A stretch of DNA of 64,000 bases from Antitrichia curtipendula (GCA_951230915.1 OX579642.1:7068001-7132000), one strand, 5' to 3'; shown: positions 1 to 12,208, numbered from the stretch's first letter. Numbers and translations: made by a program. The notes: a model not told the origin generated them from the sequence alone.

Positions 1-267
1 TAAAAAATATAATGTACGCAAAATATTTAAAAAAATATTTACCTTTTAAGGTTTTTTTTCTGCTTGCTAAACTAAAAAGAATGACTTTTTATGCCATGAC
101 TTTTGCTTCCGAGCTCTGATTGAAATAAAAACTATATTTTTAGAAAGCTAATGTATTTTTAGATCTTTACGAAAAGATTCAAACAATCAAGACAAATATT
201 GAAACCACAAAAACTTGTCCAAAATCCATTTTGTCTCCCTAGTGGACAATGGAACTTTAGGGGTTAA
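1..267. mobile_element. TTAA-bounded element (family A), right end only
   Basis: The sequence ends in ACTTTAGGGGTTAA (TTAA at 264-267), the same right terminus as the copy ending at 25050, preceded by the family's CATTTTGTC and TGGACAATG motifs. The left end lies outside the window. There is no coding capacity. Confidence 0.65.
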
Positions 268-801
268 GAACTAGAAAAGAAATAATTAATACACATTCAA
301 GAGGTGTGGAATCAAGTATCTCTACAACAATTGCAAATGCTCATTTTTTATATGCCCAACAGAATGGAAGCTATAATTTAAGCACAAGGGGGCAATACTA
401 AATGGTAAATAGTATACACAATAAATTCAAATTGTTGTATGATCTTAAATTTTACATGTATATATTTGTTAAGATGGTCAAGTACTCTTCACTATAATTC
501 CATCACAAATTGTGATAAGAAGATTTGTTCATTTTTTGAATATGCTAAGGATTTCTAAAGTTCATGAGTTTTTTGTTGAATCTACTTGGGGACAAAATTT
601 GTAAGATTATTGGACCTGACTCATACAATCACAACAAGACAATTGAAAAGAGCTTAATATTGATTTTTGGTACACTTATAGGCTATACCTTGAAATTTCA
701 AATATTATCCAAATAATGCATGCTACAATGTGTTGAAATACATATTCACTTGCCAATAAGATCCAATAAATATATTTTATATTTATAATTTATCAAGTGT
801 G
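268..801. other. AT-rich intergenic DNA, nothing recognised
   Basis: No open frame, hairpin or terminal repeat that I can support was seen in this stretch. Confidence 0.5.
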
Positions 802-1724
802 GTAACCTCTAAAGGACCATTTGTCTCTTTAGGGGACAAGTTAGATTTTGGGTAGGTACCTACGGTCACATTTTTTGTCCTGATTTTTTGAATTATTTTT
901 TTAAGATAGAAAAAATTATTAGCTTCATGGGAATATAATTTTTTTCAGTCGGCACATGGGAACAAAAGTTATGCTCAAAACAGTGGAGAGGGAGGGAAAA
1001 GGGGGGAAAAGGACAACAACAACAAAATTAAAAAATTTCAATGTTTTTTTGTGATTTTTTTTTCTCATAGATTATATTTTTGTATAGATGAAAAGCTTTT
1101 ATTCATTCCATTTGGATTTGTATGAGAAAGTTATGGACAATCTTGTTTTGGGGGCACATAGAGCATCTTCTTGAAAAAATAACATGTAAGATTCATTTTT
1201 GAATGCAATTTTTACAATTTTTCAAAAAAATAAAATCCACATGGTTTACTTTGCTTGCTAGAACAATCTCACCATTAGGATTAGTGCATTTTAATTTCAT
1301 TATAGAGATATTAATAATTTAGATGATCCCTCTATCTTGTACCTATTTCTACTTAAGCTGAATAAAAAATTAAGTTTTTTTGAATTTTATTTTATTTCCT
1401 AGATTCTCAACTCAATTCTCCACCATAAAGATTTAAAGCTCAAAACTCTATAGTGCAAAAAATTTAAATAAAGAAGGTTTCAAAGTCAAATAATCTAGTT
1501 TCGCAATGTGTTGGAAAACTTGTTTTTTTTCACTTTAAATGCAAATATCTTGCAATCTGTGTGGTCAAAATTTCTGAATTTTTCTACACATTCTCATACT
1601 AGTAAGGTGTAAGATCCTACGGTTAGATGTGCAAAAAAATTCAAGTTCTTTTACTCTTCGCTATAGAAATGGCAGTTTTGAATGTTTTTTAATAGAAAAA
1701 AGGTCTTAGTCTTGTAGGGATTAA
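802..1724. mobile_element. TTAA-bounded element (family B), degenerate ends
   Basis: The left end is GTAACCTCTAAAGGACC and the right end GTAGGGATTAA, both decayed from the consensus TTAACCTCTAAAGGACC and TTTAGGGGTTAA. The interior matches the other family B copies, including the segment around AAGATCCTACGGTTA at 1612-1626 and the block reading ATATCTTGCAATC. It is non-autonomous, with no transposase frame. Confidence 0.7.
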
Positions 1725-2449
1725 ATTGCTATTAGTTGTGATAACAGCTAATACAGAACAACCCATTGTTCTCAGTCATCCAGTTTTAACAATTCAATCA
1801 CCCAATGCTACTTGCCCCTTCCATTTGTGTTGGTCACCCGTCCATTACTACAATCTTATTAATCCTTTAGCATCATGAAAATGCACTTGGGGAGGAAATG
1901 TCAGCTTGTGGCTAAACATATGGTCTATCTAATCACACTTTACCAATTTCATCCCAGTAAACTTTGAGAAATCATAGAAAATTCATTTCTTGTTGGAATG
2001 TCTTGATTCTACTTCCAAATGGCTTCTATCCAACTTCTCAATCTCTGAAAAATACGGGAGTTGACTCCAATAGCTTAGCTTCTCTGAGGAAACGAGATAG
2101 CAAACCGGCTTGGTTCTGGCAATTTTAGGTGTGGTTATCTTATGTCCATGTGGACCATCCAGGGTCAACAGCCCTGCATGCAAGCAAACCTTCCTAACCC
2201 GACATGTATCAAAAGCACCCATGCCTGAGTGCTTTTATCCATAAAACAAATGTACTCCATATGTACATTTTCATTTCCTAGACACATGTCCCCAACTGTT
2301 GGTAAAATGGTACAGTAAACTGCCATTCTGCAACAGGCCTATGGTACAATATTTGAGATTCAGCTGGCAAGGATGAAAGCCCTGTCAAGAACCATACAAG
2401 TTCATACAACCAACCAGCGGTGCTTCCAAAGCATGATAAAAAATACCTA
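1725..2449. other. Intergenic, nothing recognised
   Basis: This is moderately AT-rich sequence without a supported gene or repeat boundary. A short open frame on the minus strand has no recognisable motif. Confidence 0.4.
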
Positions 2450-2592
2450 CTAAGGTAGGCAGACCCAATCCCGACCCTGTTATAATTTCGACCCCTATGT
2501 ACCCAGGGAGTTCATTTCAGAATTGAAATGAACTCCCTGGGTACATAGGGATTGAAATTATTAAAGAGTCGGGAATGGGTCTCTCTACCTTA
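2450..2592. repeat. Foldback (hairpin) MITE
   Basis: Two arms of about 70 bases are near-perfect reverse complements centred near 2520. The outer ends are CTAAGGTAGGCAGACCC on the left and GGGTCTCTCTACCTTAA on the right; the centre is CATTTCAGAATTGAAATG. This is a typical palindromic miniature element. Confidence 0.8.
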
Positions 2593-2855
2593 AAGGCTGG
2601 TTTCCATGTGGAGTTTGGGGCCGGTGAAGTTCACCGATCAACGGTGGTATGGGAACTCAAAAATAAACGGACTTTGCATAACATTGTTAACTAAGTGTGA
2701 GGGGCTCTTTTTTGCATCCAAAAAACTGGGGAGCCCCCCGCAGTGTTTGGCAGTTTCTTAAAGTGATTCACAGATTGACTTTTGGAAAGGGGATGTGCTC
2801 TGAGGTGGGCCTCTCTGACAAGGAAGCAACGAGCACCAATCACACTCTCCTTAAT

Positions 2856-3135
2856 CATTACAAAAAATTCAGCCCTCAGGAGGACCAAGAGTTTTGCAAG
2901 GTCGCGGTGCAATTAGGGGAAAAAATTTAAAAAAATTATTATTATTACTTTTTTAAATATTTTTTGGAGGGGAATCTGACATGGCAATACTTGTGCCACA
3001 TCAAATTGGAAAATAATAATTTTATTATTATTATTAAAAAAATATTTTTTTATTTTTCTCTAACTGCACCACGGGGGTTGCCAAAAAACCCTTTCTTAAC
3101 AGCCCTCCCAAGGGCTGAATTTTTTTTTTGTAATG
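2856..3135. repeat. Diverged long inverted repeat
   Basis: The left arm begins ATTACAAAAAATTCAGCCCT and the right arm ends with its complement (AGGGCTGAATTTTT...GTAAT). Both arms carry a GGTGCAATTAG or CTAACTGCACC block followed by A/T runs. The arms have diverged with small indels, so this looks like an old foldback element. Confidence 0.6.
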
Positions 3136-3185
3136 GTAACTTTTTTGTAATGATAACTTGATTTTTTTGTAACGATAATTTTTTT

Positions 3186-3888
3186 TGTAGTGCTCACTAG
3201 AGGTCAAACTACTCCCGTTTTCATACAAAATTCTGAGGATGAACATCTATACTTTTGTCTTACATAGAAGGATTCCCTATCATCCATCAAACACTTAGTG
3301 TTTGCTTTGATGTTACAAGGTTTACCATTGCCCTGCTAGCCAAAAAATGGTCAATGAACAAATTTTTCAAATCAATGTAGAAATGAAGAATCCGCTTCTT
3401 GATTCAAAAATTGAATCATTTTTGACGAAATACCTTCATGATACTGTAAGGTAACATGCTCTTAAAGCGACCATTTAAGGGTTGGTCCACCTCTTTTACA
3501 AACTTTCGTGAACAAAAATATTTTTAGATCATTTTCCAGAAAAAGAAAAATAGATGTGGAACCTAATACAAGTGGTTTTGTATTTTTCTAAGCATTTTTG
3601 AATTGCTTATAAATTTTCAAAGATTCAGGGCATAGGCACCTATTTGTGACCATATGTCTTCTAAAATCTGTCTATTTGCAACTTGTAAAGAGATGAGCGG
3701 AAATCAAAGACAGTGATTGGCTCTTGCAATAGAAAAATAAATTTTCCTCCATGTATTCAATTGCTAAACTAGTCCATTTCAAGATCACCCCATCTCCATT
3801 TTCTACCTAAAAATAGGGGCAATTTGAAGAAGATGGGCGCTTTTAGAGCACACTACCTTAGGTCTTGTCCTTTTAGAGTTAAATAATG
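3186..3888. repeat. Fragments of a dispersed repeat (family C) and relatives
   Basis: Bases 3186-3310 match, in reverse orientation, the copies at 12360-12500, 42900-43060 and 62590-62730. Shared words include AGAAGGATTC, CATCCAT and ACACTTAGTGT. The remainder (3311-3888) contains a GGTCTTGTCCTTTTAGAGTT block also seen near 12340 and 56680. No gene is visible. Confidence 0.5.
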
Positions 3889-3891
3889 TTA

Positions 3892-4237
3892 GAGCATCCC
3901 CACCCGTCTTGTAAAACGGATGACTTGTAACCCCCATCTTGCATAATGGATGAACTTGTTAAGAAGCCAAGCCAAAAGCTTCCGGTGGCTTGCAAAACCG
4001 GGCTCATTTGCAAGCCAAAGGGTGGCTTGCAAACCGGCTTGCAAATCGCATGAGACAAGCACTTTTTTGCACTTTTTCAATAAACAAGGACTTGATCCGT
4101 GAATGTGAACATAGCCAATTGAGTGGCGATGGCCTCTTAAAAGGCTATGGATGGGGCGACCCTTCTCCCCTAGCTTGCAAATTGGATTGACAAGCTTGCA
4201 AATTGGCTTGCATTTTGTAGGACGGGTGGTGATGCTC
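3892..4237. mobile_element. Harbinger/Tourist-like MITE, copy 1
   Basis: Terminal inverted repeats GAGCATCCCCACCCGTCTTG and its complement (ACGGGTGGTGATGCTC) are flanked by TTA at 3889-3891 and 4238-4240. A 3-bp TTA target duplication with a GAGCAT-type end is characteristic of PIF/Harbinger MITEs. The interior is rich in TTGCAAGCC words. It abuts copy 2 and shares the TTA between them. Confidence 0.8.
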
Positions 4238-4240
4238 TTA

Positions 4241-5150
4241 GAGCATCCCCACGCGTCTGGCAAAATGCAAGCCAATTTGCCAGACAGTCAATCCAATTTG
4301 CAAGCTGGGGATGATGGGTCGCCCCACCCATAGCTTCTTAACCCCTAAAAGCCCAAGGGGTTTGGACAAAACACAAATGTGTTATAAAATATAAGTTCTA
4401 CAACTTTTTTGAAGTTTGCATTAAAATAGATAATGTGAAGCACAAAAAGAAAAAAATATCCATATGGTCAAAATTATAAAATTATTTTTAGATTCTCTTC
4501 AAATGAATTTTGAAGATATAACTTCAAAAATTCACCAAAAATACAATTTCTATCTTTAGCAATTGATTTTTTTTTTGATTGGTCAAAATTGTGGTTCCTA
4601 TTGATTTGTGAAAAAATGCATAAGATCCAGTAATGAAAACACCAACACTTTCCCCAAATAGTAAGTTTTTCAACACTAGGCAATACTAGACTCTTTGTGC
4701 TATTTCTCTTATAGTTTTTGTTTGACCGTAGCGATCTTAGTTTTGAATATAAATATTGAAAGACAATCCAATCTTTTAAAAAAATTGAAAAAAAAAAAGT
4801 TGAAAAAAGTTTTTTTCTGCCCGAAAAATCTGCCCGAAGTCGGGCAGCGACCATAAAATGGTCGTTTGAGCGCTTAGGGGTTAAGAGGCCATCGCCACCC
4901 AATCGACTACGTCCACATTCATGGATCAAGTCCTTGTTTGTTGGGAAAGTGCAAAAGATGCTTGTCTCATGTGGTTTGCAAGCCAGTTTGCAAGCCGCCC
5001 CTTGGCTTGCAAAAGAGCCCAGTTTTGCAAGTCATGGGCAACTTTTGGCTTGGCCTCTTAACAAGTTCATCCATTATGCAAGACGGGTGGGGCAATTTTG
5101 CAAGCCGGTGGTAACAAGTCATCCGTTTTACAAGACGGGTGGCCATGCTC
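4241..5150. mobile_element. Harbinger/Tourist-like MITE, copy 2, interrupted by a TTAA element
   Basis: It begins GAGCATCCCCACGCGTCT at 4241 and ends ACGGGTGGCCATGCTC at 5150, flanked by TTA (4238-4240 and 5151-5153). The interior is homologous to copy 1 in reverse orientation. It is split by a 547-bp TTAA-bounded insertion at 4338-4884. Copy 1 supplies the uninterrupted version of the insertion point near 4133. Confidence 0.8.
4338..4884. mobile_element. TTAA-bounded element nested in a MITE
   Basis: The ends are TTAACCCCTAAAAGCC and CGCTTAGGGGTTAA. In copy 1 of the host MITE the same site reads (reverse strand) CATAGCCTTTTAAGAGGCC. Here TTAA occurs on both sides of the insert, so the target TTAA was duplicated. 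No transposase frame is present. The TTAA duplication and CCCC-start terminus point to piggyBac-like mobilisation. Confidence 0.8.
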
Positions 5151-5153
5151 TTA

Positions 5154-6291
5154 CGAGGTGTGTGCTTTTCTGTTTCCGATTTGAAAGTGGATAAGTTATA
5201 CTCGTATTCAAGTGTCTCGACAATCCCGCCCTCGGATGCGGTGTTCACCGCACCCGGCAACGACCCAACGACCGCGTACAGACGCGAAATCCGCCATCGT
5301 CGACATCAATGCAACCCCGGCCGCTGTTCTCGCTCCGAGTCTCTCTCTCCTCCAGCGAGTCGACTCAGTCATCCCCTCTGCGACCATGACTGCTGACGGA
5401 CTGATGAACTTGCGGATGAACTTGCCAGGAAAGTCGAGTTCAGTTCCAGGAGCTCGGTGCGCTAGTAGCCCCCCTCGCAAACCTCGCGACCCGCTTTTTT
5501 ATCATCTGAAAGTCATATATCTCCACTAGCCAAAAAGTACATAAAAGTCATCTTGTGTATCTCCGAGATCCAGTACTACATCTTGCGATCAGTTGGGGCT
5601 CTGGAATTAGTTCAACCAGCTCGATTCCTGCCGGTCAGCGACGGACTCCGAGCGAGACTTGTAGGCGATCGCTCATCGGGATCTGGGTGCGGGATCGACA
5701 GATCCCTGCTGTCCTTGCGTAACTTGCTCCTCATGTGCTCTGCAAGCTGCATTCCGCCACTATTTAGCTAGCTAGTCTAGTGCAAGCTCAAGAGTGCATT
5801 GGGGTTCAATCGGCATCTGGAGCTGGCGAAATCGTAAAGGTGGGTGGGAATTCGGGGCTCTTGGCTTGGATCTGTCTGTTTGTGCTTGAGTTTCGTCGTC
5901 GTCGTCGAGTATTAGTTAACCTTCTCTAGTGCTCGCTAGTTGAAAATTGGATTAGAACCCGTCTAAAGGTGGCTCTGGACTGATGGGAAGAAGGCTTTGA
6001 ATTGACGAAAGCTGCGTCTAGAAGGAATGTGAGGAAGTAGAGCTGAGTTTACAGTGAATGTGAGGAAATTGGTGTTGTTTCATTTGCCCAGATGAAAATT
6101 CAGATCCACTCTTGCCGTAGTCTTCCTGGTCTCTGGAGCTCCAGGCTAGATTTGTAAATGTCACAATTTTGTCACTCCGAACCGTGCCATTGCTCACCAA
6201 ATTTGACTCTTTGATGCGCGACGTTTCTAACAATCGACTTTTTTCGGGGTGTGGATTGCTGACTACAGGAATTCCTGGAAGACCTTTCGCG
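5154..6291 (+). promoter_or_regulatory. Upstream region of the chitinase gene
   Basis: GC content rises here compared with the flanking repeats, consistent with promoter and 5' leader of the chitinase. Several short overlapping open frames on both strands lack recognisable motifs and start mostly at non-ATG codons, so I do not call them. The frame just upstream of the chosen ATG is also open but its extension would precede an obvious signal peptide. Confidence 0.35.
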
Positions 6292-8100
6292 ATGTTGCGC
6301 GTCGCCACTCTCGTGGCATTGCTCCTTTGCAGCCTGCTCCACCTCGCATCCGCCCAGCAATGCGGCCGCCAAGTGAGCAACACTAGCTGCACCGACCCCC
6401 TCAACTGCTGCAGCCAGTTTGGCTACTGCGGCACGACCGACGACTACTGCGTAACCGGCTGCCAGAACGGCCCTTGCCGGACCACTTTCTCTCCGCCTCC
6501 TCCGCCGGCTCCCCCGTCGCCTCCCTCTCCGCCACCGCCGCCTCGCCCCTCGGTCCCGCCCTCGCCCTCCTCCGGCGCAGGCAAGGTCATCAACCGCAAG
6601 CTCTTCGAATCGCTGTACCCGAATTACAACAAGTCGTTCTACTCGTATGATGCTTTTATTGTGGCCTGTCGATCGTTTCCGAAGTTTCTGAATGAGGGGT
6701 GCAAGGAGGATAAGCTGAGGGAACTCGCAGCGTTCAGCGCACACGTCCAGCAGGAAACCGCAGGTACGCCACAGTCCATTTTCACCCTAATCCTCAGTTT
6801 CTCACATGAATTCTTGTTCCAATTCAGTGCTCTGTTTGGTGTGACCGTAAGCAAGCCCTCCCCATAAATCACGGACGATGCTCTTCGTGGTCTAAAGATT
6901 CTAAGAGTCAGTTCAGTGCTGGAAACGTGATTTTCTTTAATGACTATGGCGTGTTTCAATGCACCAGAGTTGTGACATGGCAGTGGAAAAAACTCCAAAA
7001 GTGGCCTGAATGTGTTGTCTAAAGATTCTTGAGACAGTTCAGTTTGACTGAGAACACGATTGTGCTACGAATATGGCGTGTCTCAATGCACTTGAATTGT
7101 GATGTCCATTCGAGTGCGTGAAACTCTAAGAAGTAGGGCTTAGTGTTGGTTGGAGGTTGGAGATGGGAAGTCTGGAAAAAGTATGCGAATTTTTAAGTTC
7201 TGCCATTTTCAGCGAATATATTGATTACCTTGTCATAGAATGAGTGCTTTAATGAATGGCATGAATTGCAAATTGCAGGATTGTTTTACGTTGAGGAGAT
7301 TAATCAATCGAACACCTACTGTGATCCCACCGCAACGGAGTACCCCTGCGAACCGTATCAGAAGTACTTCGGTCGTGGCCCCCTTCAACTCTCCTGGTAC
7401 GTAATTCTATCATAACCTTAACGGAGCGCATTTCGAAAGAGTTGAAAGCAAGCAAGCACTGAAATGTGGAGAGCATGATTGTAGCTTCCTATGTCGGCCT
7501 TGTTTAGTATTATGATGTCTTTCAGACCCTTAATTGCACATGATTCAATGGATCCAACCATTGAGTTGAGGTTATGGCCTAGATAATACTCAAAATTGGC
7601 AGAATTCCACAACATTGGCATTGTCCACGGCGCCCGGCCAGAAACATAAACCTATCCCAGTTTTCAAAGCTTCACGCAGATGATTGTCACAACCATTAAT
7701 CCCAGAACTGTGTTTCTCTGTTCTCAGGAATTTCAACTACGGACCAGCAGCCAAGGCCCTGAAGATCGACATCCTGAAGCGCCCCTTCCTGGTCTCCTTC
7801 GATCCCGTGTTGGCCTTCAAAGCCTCCCTGTGGTTCTGGAACACCCCGCGCACCAACATCCCGTCCATCCACGACGTGATCATCGGCAAGCACAAGTTGA
7901 CGAAGGCGGACAAAGCGGCCAACCGGAAGAACGGCTTCGGCTACACCATCAACATCATCAACGGCGGCATCGAGTGCGGGAAAGGGACGGCCACTCCGCA
8001 AGCAGCCAATCGCGTGACGTATTACCTCGAGTTTTGCAAGAAGCTCAAGGTGTCGCCGGGACCCAACCTCGACTGCAACAATCAGATGTCGTTTGTGTAG
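6292..8100 (+). CDS. Secreted chitin-binding GH19 chitinase (class I/IV-like)
   Basis: Endochitinase hydrolysing beta-1,4-N-acetylglucosamine polymers, probably apoplastic and defensive. Exons are 6292-6763, 7279-7396 and 7728-8100 with GT-AG borders and matching phases, giving 320 aa. Residues 1-21 form a signal peptide (ending LASA), which is why this ATG is preferred to upstream in-frame codons. Residues 22-62 are a hevein domain with eight cysteines and the SQFGYCGTTDDYC core. A proline/serine linker (about 66-100) follows, then the GH19 domain. E155 in HVQQE and E163/E164 in FYVEEIN fit the catalytic pair of the short-loop class IV type. FGRGPLQLSWNFNYGP spans both intron junctions, and the C terminus carries the family's PGPNLDC motif. 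It stops with TAG at the normal family C terminus. Class I versus IV is not settled; the compact catalytic loop favours IV. Confidence 0.95.
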
Positions 8101-9741
8101 GTTTGGTGTTTAGATTTTTAAAAGGTTTGAATGAGTTTGGGCTTTTGAGTCCGTTTCCTCCATTCGGCTTTAGGCAATGAGATACTAGAGCCTGGAATGT
8201 CGGTGCAATTGCATGGGATTTGACCATAATGAAATAATACCGGCCATACTTGGTTCCTGGGCACATGGGACTCCTGCCTTGTGTAATGGGTTTAGGGTTC
8301 AGGGTTTGATAGCGTCCAGAGCTTTGGAAATTAGAACTGGTAGAGGTTTGAAGTTTCAGTTGGGTGAGTAGGGCGGACTTCCATGCACCCTAGAAACGGC
8401 CTTGGAAACCTTGCATAAAAGACAAATAAAAATCGGAATTTTACATGGACGTGTGCAAATGGTCGTAAGAGGAGGATTGGAAGTGCTGGCAGGCGACCTT
8501 TTTGGATAAGACTTGCGAAAAAGTGGGAGAATGACGCAAGTTTGCGATTTCTTGAAATCTGATTTTAACATTGGTTTTTGAGCTTTTGGGTTGCTTTTAG
8601 TTTAGTTTGACAAGGCAAACCAAAACTAAATCGACTGTCTCCCTACTCACACGGAAGTGAATGCATCATCAAACTTGCTGAAGGCAATTCCAACTCAGGA
8701 AAACTATGAAATTCATTCCCAACTCTGACCCAGCTTGGAAGGTTGCATTAAGTCTGCCAAATTCATTGACAACTTCATTGAGACCAGCCATTGCAACGAA
8801 TATGACGTTTATGATTGTCATGAAATAAAACGTTTTTGCGAGCCAGACGTTTGTGATGATGTTCGAGACCTTGAAACTTGATATAGATCTGAGTTAAGGG
8901 TTAGGTGACTGAAAATTTGTTATCTTGAGTGAAATCTGTCATTTTCAGGATGAGGTTCACGGGCTATTGTGACGAATAGGGGCTCCAATCTCCATGCATT
9001 CGGGTCCTTGAGTTGTGCAGAATGTGCACGTGAGGGAACTTTGGCTGCTCACCAGACTGATGAAAGAAGGTGAAGTGTTTTTGTGATAATGCAACCATTA
9101 CGTTGTCAGTGACCGACAGACCGAGAGAGGATGTAAAATTATTGTTGACAATTGCACTGAGTACGAACTTTGTAAGGGAGGCGCATGCCAGCTCGCACAT
9201 GTCAGAGAGGTCGTTTGCAGAGCCAGTGTTATTAACCCTTAAACGACAGGGCCGCATCCGCAACGTTACAGCACACGCCACCCATGCATCCGCAACTGTG
9301 AGTGTCGCGCCCGGGCTTCAAACAGTAGTCCCCCACCGTGCTCTCACCAGAGAAAGCGGGAATTTTGAGCTCGCTCTCCAAACAAGACTCTCCAATTCAA
9401 GCAGCAAGTTGCAGGACCAGTGTAAGTTCACAACACGCCCAAGAAGCGTCTCTTTTTCTCCAAAACAAGTGTGATGTTGGACCAAATGGTTGTGACAAGT
9501 TGTGAGGACAAGCAGGAGGATAAACAGGGAAGTAGTGATGTTGTCAGGCTTGAAAGGGGCACTTGGTGAGTGAGGGTGGGGGACTCGCAACTTGCCAACC
9601 CAAGGCTGCCAACTTAGCCGGAGCCTTCGAAAGTGGATTTGGTGAGTCCATTGATCCGCGTGCCAGGGCGGTTTGCTCTACGTTAGTGAAGGCAAGTCCT
9701 GCAGCACCTTTTCCACTGAGAGAAGTTCATTTCGCCGCATG
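8101..9741. other. Downstream intergenic region
   Basis: This contains the presumed chitinase 3' UTR and then mixed sequence. A modestly GC-richer patch at about 9230-9480 has open frames on both strands but no recognisable protein motif or convincing start. Nothing else was identified. Confidence 0.4.
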
Positions 9742-9743
9742 TA

Positions 9744-10019
9744 AGGTAGGCACCCCCAAAATGGCACCTGACCTTAAAGCGCCATCTACAGGTTGTGTAC
9801 ATTTCCAAAAAAAATCAATTATGTACCTATTTGGATGGAGCACTTTCAGAAACAAACTTTGACCCTTAATAACTTTTGCATATAGTGTCCAAATTCCACG
9901 TTCTTTGGTGCGTTGGAACCTCCTTTCACTTGCCAACAAGAATATATGAAATTTTGACCAGTCTAATAGTAGTAACTAGGCTCAGTAGCAAAAAGTGGCG
10001 GTTTTGGGTGTACCCACCT
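9744..10019. mobile_element. TA-flanked MITE
   Basis: The left end AGGTAGGCACCCCCAAAATG and the complement of the right end (AGGTGGGTACACCCAAAACC) form terminal inverted repeats. TA lies on each side (9742-9743, 10020-10021), as in Stowaway/Tc1-mariner MITEs. A diverged relative is visible around 57370-57550, sharing TTTGACCCTT...TAACTTTT and AGTGGCG words. Confidence 0.6.
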
Positions 10020-10526
10020 TATAGGCTTTGCAATGTGAGGGTGCATGTGTACCTCAGAATTTAGTAATGAAAACCTACAATGGCTAACATTTGCACTATG
10101 GCAGACGACCCATTTCCAACCACTTAGGCAATCACGCATATTTGGAGCGCAATTTTTCTGAGTGCCAATTTTTTCCCATGTACAAAAATAGAATTTGGAA
10201 GGATTGCATATTTTTTCAGAAATTTATTTGCACAATACATATTCACTATAAATTTTTTAGTAGAAGATTCTCTTTGACCTATAATGGTCACATAGACCTT
10301 TCTATTTTTGACAATAGGCTAATTGCAAAATTGACAAAGGGCTAGTTGCAAAATTGACAACCTTGCAACTAATCGTAATGTACAACAACTACTCCTCGAG
10401 TTGCACCACAACCACGGAAATAGAGCAGTCTATAGGGTGGAAATGGGGGTGGGTGGTGGGTGGAAATGGGTCAGCTATAATATATAGGGTGACCTATTTT
10501 TGTGAATGAAGGGAATATGATGAGGT

Positions 10527-10797
10527 TTAACCTCTAAAAGACCAGCATGCGTTTTTGGGCAGTATAGAAATTTTGGGCAAATACCTATGACTAGAGTTTT
10601 TTATATTTTAGGTTGAAATTTTAATAGAAGTTGTGCGCAAGGAATATCTTTCATATGCACTAAATTTCATGACATTTGGAAATACGAGTCAAAAGTTTGG
10701 TCTAATATGTTACTTTTTTCCCTGCCGGGCAGTCTGGGCATATTAAAAAAAATCACTTTTTTCAGAAACAAAAATTTGAAATTGGTTTTCTAGAGTG

Positions 10798-10853
<56 letters not shown>

Positions 10854-11531
10854 GTGTGTGTGTGTGTGTGTTTATGTGAAAAGCTTTTAATCATTTCATT
10901 TTGACAAATGAGTCAAAAGTTATGAGGAATTTTAGTTTGCCGACAGATATGGAATCTCTACTCTAAAATAAACTTTGAAGTCCTTTATCTTACTCAATTT
11001 TCAATATTTTTGAAATAAAATAAAATCATAGGATGTAGATTGTTTATTGCAACATTTCAACCATTGGGATTGTCATTTTTCAATTCCATAAATAAATTCT
11101 TAACAATTTTGTATTTTGAATCATTCTCTACTTCTTTCTACTTACTAATGTTTTCCTATATGTTGTACAACTCCAAATGATGTGAAATTTTTCAAGTAGC
11201 AAAAATGTAGCCAACTTGTCTAGGAAAATGAATCCAAAGAAGCACACCATTTTGAACATTTTCATAGAAAAGTGAGCTTGTGAAGTGTAGCTGCCCAGGT
11301 TTTTGCAAGGCCCAAAAAATGATTTTTATGAATTTGAATGCTTATATCTTGCAATCCACGTGGTGGAAATTTTTGAAATTTTTACCACATGTTCTCCAGT
11401 CAGCACACTACAAGATCCTACGGTTACATGTGTCAAAAAAGTTTTTTTTTCAAAAATTTGATACTTGTACTAAAAATAGCAGTTCTTGAGTATTTTTGGT
11501 GAAAACATAGTCATGGAACTTTAGGGGTTAA
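10527..11531. mobile_element. TTAA-bounded element (family B), about 1 kb
   Basis: The ends are TTAACCTCTAAAAGACC and GGAACTTTAGGGGTTAA. The interior matches the copies at 12833, 15551, 48773 (inverted) and 62924. It includes a long TA/TG microsatellite at 10799-10870. No transposase frame is present. Confidence 0.8.
10799..10870. repeat. (TA)n(TG)n microsatellite
   Basis: An uninterrupted run of about 26 TA units is followed by about 9 TG units, inside the family B element. Confidence 0.95.
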
Positions 11532-12208
11532 CAACTTTGTTGTTGTGTGACAAATAACACATTGATCCCTTTAATAAAACCTTTTAGTTTTGTACTTCTT
11601 GGAAATAGGTTTGCCAATACGTCAAGAACAAGTTGGACTTCAAGCTACACTTCCTCAATCCTTTAAAGTCTGGTCAACCATTTTAAAATCAAATTGGGAG
11701 TGTTTTCTTTCATACAGATGGATGGAGATCATATTTAGTTTAGATGCCAAAGGAACACATGTGGAGAATTCTATTTGATTTTGGATGGGGACAAACATGG
11801 ATTCATTTTGAGCTAGCACGCACAATCTGGATCAATTTATATACTAAAATGGGAGCTACATGTTGCATTGGAGACTAAAAAAACATAAGAAATGGAGGAA
11901 GCACATATTGCTAGCACTAACATAGTTCCTAGGAACACTCTCTTTAGGAGTTAAGAACAACTCAGTCAATCTCCAATATCTTATCTGCACTAAATTTCTA
12001 AAAATGGAAAAATCCAATTCCACCCTCATTATAAGGTTAATTTTTATTAATTCCAAATCTAATTAAAATAAACAGCAAAAAATAGTGCAATCTTCATTAT
12101 TTCTATTCCTTAATTGGGAAAAATTAACCCCCCTTACTCAATTAGAAATATGCTAATTAAAATGCTTAACAATGCTAGAAATAGGTGATATACATTAGAT
12201 ATATGTGT
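11532..12208. other. AT-rich intergenic DNA
   Basis: There is a short open frame around 11590-11778 without recognisable motifs. Nothing else was seen. Confidence 0.4.

Noticed and set aside
5208..5529. Overlapping open frames upstream of the chitinase
   Set aside because: They overlap on both strands, the plus-strand one starts at GTG, and there are no motifs. GC-rich promoter DNA is a sufficient explanation.
6172..6744. A 190-codon minus-strand open frame rich in Arg/Gly opposite the chitinase first exon
   Set aside because: It is the shadow of the GC-rich proline linker and signal-peptide exon on the other strand, with no recognisable domain.
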